Assembly (NCBI GenBank): GCA_000227505.4
Contig: AGIF02000001.1
Span: 1,322,035 to 1,386,034, forward strand
Direction of reading: 5' to 3'
Length of the DNA stretch: 64,000 nucleotides
Origin: a gamma proteobacterium HIMB55
GTDB taxonomy: Bacteria > Pseudomonadota > Gammaproteobacteria > Pseudomonadales > Halieaceae
Shown here: in pieces, positions 33,585 to 41,463 of the stretch
Position numbering within the stretch: the stretch's first letter is position 1
How the letters are laid out: each line of letters starts with the position of its first letter
The notes under the pieces: generated by a model
Databases searched by the model: none
The model's input: only the letters and a program-made list of their open reading frames with translations
Told to the model about the DNA's origin: nothing
Translations under genes and position numbers: made by a program

Positions 33585-36536
33585 ATGGATCGTCACTTGT
33601 TTGCTAAAAAACGCGTATCGCTTGCTGTATCGGTTGCTCTAGGAGCAATGGCTACATCACCTGCAATGGCACAGGACAGTGAAAGCGCAAATGACCAGAT
33701 GATGGAAGAAGTCGTCGTCACGGGTATTCGCTCAAGCCTTAAGCGTGCGATGGACACAAAACGCGACGCGACGGGTGTCGTTGACGCAATCACTGCGGAA
33801 GACATCGGTGACTTCCCTGACACCAACCTCGCAGAAGCGCTTCAGCGTATTACCGGCGTTGCAATTGACCGTGACCGCGGTGAAGGCGCGCGGGTAACGG
33901 TTCGTGGCTTCGGTGCTGACTTTAACCTCGTAACGCTTAACGGTCGCCAGATGCCAACGCACAGCGGCTATGGACGATCTTTTGATTTTGGCGATATTGC
34001 GTCAGAGAGCGTTTCTGGCGTTGAGGTCTATAAAACAGCGCAAGCTAGCGTACCGACTGGCGGTATCGGCGCGACCATCAACGTTTTGACAGCGAAGCCT
34101 CTTGATAACCCCGGCTTCTCTGCCTCACTCGCCGCACGTGGTGTTAAAGACCAGAGTTCATTTACCGGTGACGAGTGGACGCCCGAAGCAGCCTTCTTGC
34201 TCTCCAACACGTTCATGGACGACACCGTAGGTATTGCTATCACGGGTAGCTTCCAAGAGCGCCAGTCAGGTCAAGCGTCTGCCTCTAACGGCAACTGGCT
34301 CGAGCGAGACGGCGGTGCAATTCCTGATAACGGCCAGCAGATCAACGGCCCTGTCGCCGGCAATATTGTAGGCCTCCCTCAGCAGCAAACTTATTCGCTC
34401 GACGAGTGGGATCGTGAGCGTACAAACGCACAAGTCACGTTGCAGTGGAGCCCCATCGAAACGCTGACAGCTACTTTGGACTACACCTACGCAGAATTGG
34501 ATTTGCGCCACACTGGCAACAGCATGTCGGTTTGGTTCAGCCCCACAGGTCAATCAGGTAACTGGATTAACGAGGAAGGCGTTGTAAGCCCTCTCGTATA
34601 CACCGAAACGAATAACCAGCCCGACCTATCCATGGGCGCATTCGTCGACGCTTCGATTAACGAGCGTAAGTCGACCGGCTTCAATTTGAAGTGGGACCCA
34701 ACCGACCGACTCAGTCTAGAACTTGACTACCACGACTCTGAAGCAACGCGTAATCCAAACAGCGTTTACGGCAGCTCTGCTCAGGTTGCGATGTCAATCT
34801 TCGGTAGAGAGCTTACGTCGGTGAACTACACCAACGAACTCCCTATCCTCACACTTGGTATGGCGGAGCCCATCTCACCAGACGATCTGCAAATTTCAGG
34901 TTCGGTGTTCGGCAACAGCTGGGCCGACATGAACATCGAACAGACTCAGTTCGACGGTAGTTTCGAATTGACTGACACGTTGATGTTGGACTTCGGTCTT
35001 GCGCAGACGGAAGTAGAGAACTACACAGCAGGTTCTAACGTTCAGCGTAACACTTGGGGTCAGAACCAAACCTCAGCCTTTGGTAGTGTTGCCGACTTAG
35101 TCGTACCTGCAACTCTTGAAGGCGTCTATTCCGAGCTTTCAGGCGGCGATCAGGTAAACAACAACTTCTTCATGGCGAACATGGCAGAGCTCGCGCAGCG
35201 CGCCGAGTACCTGCAAAGTCTGCCTGAGGATGATCCAATGCACCTCGCAACGGCAAGCACGCTGGGTGACTGTGGAACTGGGTTCTGCGCGAGCACAACA
35301 CCTGATAGTCAGGACTTTTTCGAGGAAGATACAATTGCTGCGTACTTCCAGTTGAACTTCACCGGTGAAATCTTCAATCGACCACTCAATGTTCGTGCCG
35401 GTATTCGCTACGAAGAGACAGAGGTCACGTCGAGCACTTTGTCGCAGGCCTACGAGCGTGTTGAATGGCGGTCTACCAACGAGTTCGAGATCATCCGTGC
35501 CGACAGTGCTACGCCCTCTTCGCTCGAAGGTGATTATGACTTCACACTGCCCTCGATCGACGTTGATATCGAGCTGACGGACGACCTTGTCTTCCGTGCA
35601 TCCGCTAGCCAATCAATCGCGCGTGCGGGCTTTGGTTCACTGGTTGGCACGTTGAACCTCCCAACAATCACTCGCGTCGACCAGGGCATACCTGGCCAGG
35701 CGATTGCGTCAGTGGGTAACCCAGGGCTGCTCCCTTACGAGTCAGACAACTTTGATTTGTCGCTTGAATACTACTACGGCGATGCCAGCTACATTTCTGC
35801 GGGTTACTTTGACAAGAAGGTGCGCAACTGGATTGGCGGAAGTGTTTTAGAGGATGTCATTCTGAACGATCAGTTGGCGAGCCCAGGTCTCGGTCCTTTG
35901 TATGCTGATGCAGCCGCAGCGATTCAGGCAGAAACCGGCGTCTACCCCGGTAACGCCGATATCCGTGACTACATTTTTGCAAACTTTGCGGATCAGCCCG
36001 GTGTTGACGCAGAAAACCAGGTGATTACAGGCGTTGTTGGCCGTGACGATGCGGTACCTTTCATCGTTAATACGCTCTCGAACAGTGATCGCGAAGAAGG
36101 TATCGATGGCTGGGAGCTCGCGTGGCAGCACAACTTCTGGGATACAGGCCTTGGCTTTATCGCGAACCTAACCATCGCTGATGGTTCTGCGGTCTATGAT
36201 AACGAGCAGTTAGGTAGTCAGTTCGCACTGGTCGGATTGTCCGATACGCGTAACTTCATCCTGTTCTACGACAAGTATGGTATTCAGGCTCGAATCGCCT
36301 ACAACTGGCGTGATGGCTACTACACGGGTGGTGACATCAAGCCCGGCTATCAGACTGAGTACGAGCAATGGGACGGCAACATCACTTATGAAGTGACGGA
36401 CGGGCTCGTTGTGTTTGTCGAGGGCATCAACCTGACGAACGAGACATTCCGCTCGCACGGCCGCAGCCAGTACCAGACTTACGGTGTTGGCCAGATTGGT
36501 ACACGCTACAACGTTGGATTCCGCTACAACTACTAA
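33585..36536 (+). CDS. TonB-dependent receptor of the glucan locus
   Basis: This outer-membrane receptor of about 983 residues has a signal peptide (cleavage near AMA-Q at residue 29). A TonB-box-like segment MEEVVVTGIRSSL follows, then the plug domain with DAITAEDIGDFPDTNLAEAL and VRGFGADFNLVTLNGRQMP. The barrel ends in YNVGFRYNY. The plug pattern matches the TonB-Xanthomonas-Caulobacter type commonly found with glycoside hydrolases. ATG at 33585 fits the signal peptide; the upstream frame to 33525 does not. Location between GH3 and GH16 genes suggests uptake of beta-glucan oligosaccharides. A terminator separates it from the halogenase genes. Confidence 0.93.
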   Translation: MDRHLFAKKRVSLAVSVALGAMATSPAMAQDSESANDQMMEEVVVTGIRSSLKRAMDTKRDATGVVDAITAEDIGDFPDTNLAEALQRITGVAIDRDRGEGARVTVRGFGADFNLVTLNGRQMPTHSGYGRSFDFGDIASESVSGVEVYKTAQASVPTGGIGATINVLTAKPLDNPGFSASLAARGVKDQSSFTGDEWTPEAAFLLSNTFMDDTVGIAITGSFQERQSGQASASNGNWLERDGGAIPDNGQQINGPVAGNIVGLPQQQTYSLDEWDRERTNAQVTLQWSPIETLTATLDYTYAELDLRHTGNSMSVWFSPTGQSGNWINEEGVVSPLVYTETNNQPDLSMGAFVDASINERKSTGFNLKWDPTDRLSLELDYHDSEATRNPNSVYGSSAQVAMSIFGRELTSVNYTNELPILTLGMAEPISPDDLQISGSVFGNSWADMNIEQTQFDGSFELTDTLMLDFGLAQTEVENYTAGSNVQRNTWGQNQTSAFGSVADLVVPATLEGVYSELSGGDQVNNNFFMANMAELAQRAEYLQSLPEDDPMHLATASTLGDCGTGFCASTTPDSQDFFEEDTIAAYFQLNFTGEIFNRPLNVRAGIRYEETEVTSSTLSQAYERVEWRSTNEFEIIRADSATPSSLEGDYDFTLPSIDVDIELTDDLVFRASASQSIARAGFGSLVGTLNLPTITRVDQGIPGQAIASVGNPGLLPYESDNFDLSLEYYYGDASYISAGYFDKKVRNWIGGSVLEDVILNDQLASPGLGPLYADAAAAIQAETGVYPGNADIRDYIFANFADQPGVDAENQVITGVVGRDDAVPFIVNTLSNSDREEGIDGWELAWQHNFWDTGLGFIANLTIADGSAVYDNEQLGSQFALVGLSDTRNFILFYDKYGIQARIAYNWRDGYYTGGDIKPGYQTEYEQWDGNITYEVTDGLVVFVEGINLTNETFRSHGRSQYQTYGVGQIGTRYNVGFRYNY

Positions 36537-36560
36537 GCACGCGATCCCAGCGATCTCTTC

Positions 36561-36586
36561 AAAACCGCCCTACTGGGCGGTTTTTT
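36561..36586 (+). terminator. Terminator between TonB receptor and halogenase genes
   Basis: AAAACCGCCC pairs with GGGCGGTTTT (10 bp) around a TACT loop, followed by T6-G-T5. It should stop most receptor transcripts; leaky read-through or a weak downstream promoter would feed the halogenase cluster. Confidence 0.9.
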
Positions 36587-36643
36587 GTTTTTGTAGCAGT
36601 GACAAAGTTTTACACTCTCTCGAGGTTAAACAACGCAAACACC

Positions 36644-38212
36644 ATGGCTGATCAGCATATCCAAGACATCGTAATTGTGGGCGGCGGGACTGCCGGCTGG
36701 CTTACCGCGAACATCATTGCGGCTCGGTTCCGCCCCGAGCAGGGTTTAGGTGTTCGCGTTACCTTGGTCGAGTCCCCCAACGTCCCTACGATTGGTGTCG
36801 GTGAGGGAACGTGGCCGTCAATGCGAACAACGCTAAAGGATATCGGCATTTCAGAAGCCGATTTCATTCGCTCCTGTGACGCCTCATTCAAGCAAGGAAC
36901 GTGGTTCAAAGACTGGATCAGTAAGGGTGACCAGCCTTATTACCATCCTTTCTCTCTGCCAGAGGGGTTTGACACAGTGAACCTCGCAGAGCATTGGTTG
37001 GCTGGCGCAGCAGGGGAAATACCATTCGCTGAAGCTGTGACACCACAACATGCAGTGTGTGAGCTAGGCAAGGCACCGAAACAGATTGGCATCCCCAACT
37101 ACGCCTACACCGTTAACTACGGTTACCACCTCGACGCCGGTAAGTTTGCATCACTGCTCACGACAAATGCGACCAAAAAGCTGGGCGTTACGCACGTAAG
37201 CGCTGATGTGGTGTCCGTGACCAATGATCACGAAGGCTACATAACGAGCGTTATGACTGAACAAGCCGGCGAGATCCATGGCGATCTATTTATCGATTGC
37301 TCTGGCTTTCAAAGCCTATTGCTGGGTCAGCATTTCGGCGTAGAAAACGTTTCGATCGATCACTATTTGTTTAACAACGCGGCAGTCGCTCTTCAGGTGC
37401 CCTATGCGGAGGCAGATGCGCCTATTGCTACGACAACGCACTCCACCGCGCAGAAGAATGGGTGGATTTGGGATATCGGGCTTCAGCATCGACGCGGTAT
37501 CGGCCATGTCTTCTCAAAAGCATTCCAAACGCATGATCAAACCCTTCAGGTACTCGATGCATATCTCAAAGAAACGGGCCATATAGCAGGCCTAGACAAC
37601 CTAGCACCGCGCCTGCTCGAATTCGAGCCTGGTTACAAACGACATTTTTGGGTGAAGAATTGTCTCGGTATTGGACTGTCTGCGGGCTTTATAGAACCGC
37701 TTGAGGCTTCTGCCTTGGTCCTTGTCGAGCTGAGCGCAACCGCTCTGGCAAATCAGATGCCACGGCACCGTGGCGACATGGAAGTGATCTCAGGCCGGTT
37801 CAACCGCGAGTTTGCGAGCCGCTGGTCTCAAATCATCGACTTCTTAAAACTTCACTACGTGCTGTCAAAGCGCGACGATTCAGCGTATTGGCAGGAAAAT
37901 CGCGAGGTAGGCTCCATTCCTGATTCCCTCAAGGAAAACTTAGTCGTATGGGCAAATCGTCCGCCTTGGTATCATGACGACTTACGTCGCGACGAGATGT
38001 TTCCTGCTGCAAGCTATCAATACGTACTATACGGTATGGGCTTTGAGTCACAGCCGGCCTTCATGGCAACGCGATCCGGCGACCGACAACGTGAGGTTGC
38101 ACAGCGATTATTCGCTGAAACACAGAAGAAAGCGGGCAAATATGGGCAATTTTTGCCTCCAAATCGCTTCTTGATGAATCAATTGCGTGAACAAGACTTT
38201 GCGCGAATCTAG
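36644..38212 (+). CDS. Flavin-dependent tryptophan-halogenase-family protein, variant motifs
   Basis: This is a 522-residue protein when started at the ATG at 36644. FAD-binding GGGTAGW is at residues 13-19. The lysine equivalent to catalytic Lys79 of PrnA is Lys83 (SFKQGTWF), and the active-site glutamate lies in SAGFIEPLEAS. Two signature motifs deviate: GEATIP reads GEGTWP (residues 53-58), and WxWxIP reads WIWDIG (274-279). It may therefore have a different substrate or a non-halogenating flavin reaction. No signal peptide is seen, so it is cytosolic. SapC follows after 9 bases, in a tight run with cupin and a second halogenase. Confidence 0.88.
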   Translation: MADQHIQDIVIVGGGTAGWLTANIIAARFRPEQGLGVRVTLVESPNVPTIGVGEGTWPSMRTTLKDIGISEADFIRSCDASFKQGTWFKDWISKGDQPYYHPFSLPEGFDTVNLAEHWLAGAAGEIPFAEAVTPQHAVCELGKAPKQIGIPNYAYTVNYGYHLDAGKFASLLTTNATKKLGVTHVSADVVSVTNDHEGYITSVMTEQAGEIHGDLFIDCSGFQSLLLGQHFGVENVSIDHYLFNNAAVALQVPYAEADAPIATTTHSTAQKNGWIWDIGLQHRRGIGHVFSKAFQTHDQTLQVLDAYLKETGHIAGLDNLAPRLLEFEPGYKRHFWVKNCLGIGLSAGFIEPLEASALVLVELSATALANQMPRHRGDMEVISGRFNREFASRWSQIIDFLKLHYVLSKRDDSAYWQENREVGSIPDSLKENLVVWANRPPWYHDDLRRDEMFPAASYQYVLYGMGFESQPAFMATRSGDRQREVAQRLFAETQKKAGKYGQFLPPNRFLMNQLREQDFARI

Positions 38213-38221
38213 GTAAGTGCC

Positions 38222-38938
38222 GTGGGAAATATTCAGAAGTTAAACAACGTCGAGCACGCTCAACTTAAGATCAAGCAATCCCCTTGCGAAGCGGATCGCG
38301 TGATGTTCTCGCCCGTTTACACCAGTGAAATGCGTGCCTTACAAAGTAACTTTCCACTGATGTTTTACAAATCACCGAGCGATGGCAGCTTCACGCCGAT
38401 CGCGCTATTCGGCTTCGAGCAAGGCGAGAACCTCTTTCTCACCGACGAGCGTTGGACAAGTCAGTACATCCCGATGCTCATCCAGCGCGGTCCACTGATG
38501 ATCGCGACAGACGGGCAAACCGACACAGGTGAGACTGCACGCGTTATTGCCATTGATATGGAGCATCCCAACGTATCTCAGGACGAGGGTGAGCCCCTCT
38601 TCTTGGAGTTCGGCGGCAATACAGCCTATCTGGATCGACTTGCCACGATGCTCGAGGGCATCCACCAGGGTCACACACTGACTCCCCTGTTTGTTGAGGC
38701 GCTTAATGAGCACAATTTGATCACAGCGATCACGCTCAAGATCACGCTCAAAAATGGTCAGGATCATGCACTAGAGGGTTTTTACGCCATAGATGACGAG
38801 AAGCTGCAAACTCTCAATGAAGAGGCAGTGGCCGATCTTCACCGACGAGGCCACCTACTTCCCGCATTCATGATGGTTGCCTCGCAATCTCAGCTGAAGC
38901 GTTTGATCGAACTGAAAAACGCGACAGTCACGGCCTAG
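38222..38938 (+). CDS. SapC family protein
   Basis: This 238-residue protein has the SapC pattern: a conserved start region with FSPVYTSEMRALQSNFPLMF, then TPIALFGFEQGENLFL and LIQRGPLMIA. The family was named from the Campylobacter S-layer secretion locus, but in marine and plant-associated proteobacteria it travels with TonB receptors and tryptophan halogenases. No signal peptide or membrane segment is visible. Start is GTG at 38222, with AGGTAAG overlapping the halogenase stop region. Its molecular function is unknown; the fixed neighbourhood suggests a joint task with the flanking halogenases and cupin protein. Confidence 0.85.
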   Translation: MGNIQKLNNVEHAQLKIKQSPCEADRVMFSPVYTSEMRALQSNFPLMFYKSPSDGSFTPIALFGFEQGENLFLTDERWTSQYIPMLIQRGPLMIATDGQTDTGETARVIAIDMEHPNVSQDEGEPLFLEFGGNTAYLDRLATMLEGIHQGHTLTPLFVEALNEHNLITAITLKITLKNGQDHALEGFYAIDDEKLQTLNEEAVADLHRRGHLLPAFMMVASQSQLKRLIELKNATVTA

Positions 38939-38948
38939 GTGACTAACA

Positions 38949-39965
38949 TTGCTTGAGCGCGCTACTGCCATTAGAGAAGTTCAGCTGGAGCCTGGTATAG
39001 CACCGCCCTCTGAACTACTCCTGTCGGACGCACCATGGATTGCGCGTGGCTACGTATCGGACTGGCCATTGGTCAAAGCCTCACAGGACAGCGCTCAGAG
39101 CGCGCTCAGCTACTTAGCTGAGTTTTATCAGGGACGCCCTGTAAATGCTTTCCTAGCGGAACCCGAGTCAAATGGGCGCTTCTTCTACAACGACGAGGTG
39201 ACTGGCTTTAATTTCGTGCAAGTCAGCACGCAATTGTCTCAGGTTTTCGACAAGCTGCTCGCTTTTTCGCAGAGCGATCAAAAAGCACCCTCACTCTACG
39301 TGGGGAGCACACAAACAAGCGCTTGGTTGCCCGGCTTTAATGAAGCGAATGCCCTGCCTTTTGAACTCCCCAGTCCAATGACCAGTCTTTGGGTTGGAAA
39401 TGAATCCCGGGTTGCGGCGCACTTTGACTTCCCACGCAATATCGCCTGCTGCGTCATCGGGGAGCGACGCTTCACAGTATTCCCGCCCGAGCAGGTCGAG
39501 AATCTGTATGTGGGACCGTGGGACCTCACGCCTGCAGGCCAACCCATCAGCATGGTGGACTTCCATAATATTGATTACGGGAAATACCCCAAATTCAAAC
39601 AGGCGGAAAATCATGCGCAAACTGCGACTTTACAACCTGGAGACGTGATTTACCTACCCAATATGTGGTGGCACCAGGTGGAGGCGTTAAGCGCCGTCAA
39701 CGGGCTGGTCAACTTTTGGTGGCAGGAAACCCCTGGGGTCTACGGATCGCCCACTGAAGCCCTTAAACATGCATTTTTGAGCATACGTTCGTTACCATTG
39801 CACCAACGTCAGGCACTTAAAGCGATGTTTGATCACTATGTGTTTGCCGAAACCAACGAACACCTGGAGCACTTACCGGAAGCAAGTTGGGGACGGCTTG
39901 GAGAAGTTACAGACCCACTCGCACGACAACTTCGTGCAGAGCTCACTAATTCCTTGAAACGGTAG
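38949..39965 (+). CDS. Cupin_8/JmjC-like 2-oxoglutarate-Fe(II) oxygenase-type protein
   Basis: This 338-residue protein is of the cupin-like (JmjC, FIH-type) fold. The facial-triad segment is AAHFDFPRNIACCV (HxD), and the distal His is in PNMWWHQVEAL, in a typical GDVIYLPNMWWH strand. LVSDWPLV-like text at residues 25-40 (ARGYVSDWPLVKA) is standard at the N-terminus of this family. Such proteins hydroxylate proteins or small molecules using oxygen, Fe(II) and 2-oxoglutarate. It starts at TTG 38949, ten bases after sapC, and ends seven bases before halogenase 2, so all four are translated from one message. Confidence 0.85.
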   Translation: MLERATAIREVQLEPGIAPPSELLLSDAPWIARGYVSDWPLVKASQDSAQSALSYLAEFYQGRPVNAFLAEPESNGRFFYNDEVTGFNFVQVSTQLSQVFDKLLAFSQSDQKAPSLYVGSTQTSAWLPGFNEANALPFELPSPMTSLWVGNESRVAAHFDFPRNIACCVIGERRFTVFPPEQVENLYVGPWDLTPAGQPISMVDFHNIDYGKYPKFKQAENHAQTATLQPGDVIYLPNMWWHQVEALSAVNGLVNFWWQETPGVYGSPTEALKHAFLSIRSLPLHQRQALKAMFDHYVFAETNEHLEHLPEASWGRLGEVTDPLARQLRAELTNSLKR

Positions 39966-39972
39966 CCCACTG

Positions 39973-41463
39973 ATGAATCAGCGCACTGTAGAAAAAGTAG
40001 TTATTGCCGGTGGTGGTACTGCAGGCTGGATGGCGGCCGCTGCACTTTCACGACTGGTTGGCCGCAAAATCAGCGTAACCCTCGTGGAATCTGAGGAAAT
40101 TGGTACGGTGGGTGTTGGCGAAGCAACAATCCCTACGATCTTAACAATCAACCGTCTTCTACAAATTCCAGAACCTGATTTCATCAAACTAACGAGTGGC
40201 ACTTTCAAGTTAGGAATCCGATTCGAGAACTGGCAAAAGCAAGGCGAGGACTACATCCACTCCTTTGGCGATACAGGCAAAGGAAGCTGGGCTGCAGGGT
40301 TCCACCACTTCTGGCTTCGCGCAAAAGAGATGGGACTGGCTGAAGACTACGGCGAGTACTGTACTGAACTCAAAGCGGCTGAAGCCGAGCGCTTCGCCAT
40401 TACTAGCCAAAACAAGCTGAATTACGCCTACCACCTCGATGCGAGTAAGTACGGCATGTACCTCAGAAAGCTCGCCGAGTCCTCGGGAGCTACCCGAATA
40501 GAAGGCAAAATACAACGTGTTGAAACCTCATCTGAGGACGGATTCATTGAGGCACTGCACCTGGAGGATGGGCAGCGTATTGAAGGCGACCTATTTATCG
40601 ACTGCACAGGATTCAGAGCCTTATTGAGCGAGGGTGCACTTCAAACAGGGTTTGATGATTGGAGTCACTGGCTACCTGCCAATCGCGCTTGGGCTGTTCA
40701 AAGCGAATTGAATGAGCATCCTAAGCCTTATACCCGCGCGATAGCACATAAAGTGGGGTGGCAGTGGCGGATACCTTTGCAGCATCGTGCTGGTAACGGT
40801 CTTGTTTACAGCAATGACTTTATGGATGAGGAGACGGCCCGTGACCTACTTCTCGCCAATGTGCCAGATAAACCGCTCACCGACCCGCGCCCGATCAAGT
40901 TTGTGACGGGGCAGCGCAAGCAGTATTGGAATAAGAACTGCATTGCCATTGGCCTCTCAAGTGGTTTCATTGAGCCACTGGAATCGACGAGCATCCACTT
41001 TATACAGAACGGTATTATGTGGTTGCTTCTGATGTTCCCGGATACCTGTATCGAGCCCAGCACCGTCAACGAATACAACCGCACCATGCGCTCAGAAGCT
41101 GAGCATATTCGTGATTTTATCGTTCTCCACTACACCCTTAATCAACGTTATGGCGACCCATTCTGGGATCACTGTAGAAACATGGATCTGCCTGACTCGC
41201 TCAAACACCGCATGGAACTCTTTGAACGTTCGGCGCGCGTATTCAAACCCCAAGACGATGTGTTTGCAGAGAACTCATGGGTTCAAGTGATGATGGGGCA
41301 AGGGATGTATCCTGAGGGCTATCACAACATCGCTCAAGCGATGTCAGAGAGCCAGATGACTGCGTTTTTAAAGGGCATACAGCACGAAGTAGCCCAGACT
41401 GTGGCCAAGCTCCCAGAGCATGGCGCGTTCGTCAAAACGCTCGTCCAGCACGCGAAGGTTTAG
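39973..41463 (+). CDS. Flavin-dependent tryptophan halogenase, canonical motifs
   Basis: This 496-residue protein has all family signatures: FAD-binding GGGTAGW (residues 13-19), GEATIP (50-54 region), catalytic Lys79 in GTFKLGIRF, WQWRIP (263-268), and the active-site glutamate in SSGFIEPLEST. The chemistry known for this family is FADH2- and oxygen-dependent halogenation of tryptophan or an indole-bearing partner through a hypohalous acid/lysine chloramine. Reduced flavin must come from a separate reductase. No natural-product synthesis genes surround it, so its substrate is unlikely to be a classic antibiotic precursor. The stop overlaps the convergent repeat-protein gene by 4 bases. Confidence 0.9.
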   Translation: MNQRTVEKVVIAGGGTAGWMAAAALSRLVGRKISVTLVESEEIGTVGVGEATIPTILTINRLLQIPEPDFIKLTSGTFKLGIRFENWQKQGEDYIHSFGDTGKGSWAAGFHHFWLRAKEMGLAEDYGEYCTELKAAEAERFAITSQNKLNYAYHLDASKYGMYLRKLAESSGATRIEGKIQRVETSSEDGFIEALHLEDGQRIEGDLFIDCTGFRALLSEGALQTGFDDWSHWLPANRAWAVQSELNEHPKPYTRAIAHKVGWQWRIPLQHRAGNGLVYSNDFMDEETARDLLLANVPDKPLTDPRPIKFVTGQRKQYWNKNCIAIGLSSGFIEPLESTSIHFIQNGIMWLLLMFPDTCIEPSTVNEYNRTMRSEAEHIRDFIVLHYTLNQRYGDPFWDHCRNMDLPDSLKHRMELFERSARVFKPQDDVFAENSWVQVMMGQGMYPEGYHNIAQAMSESQMTAFLKGIQHEVAQTVAKLPEHGAFVKTLVQHAKV

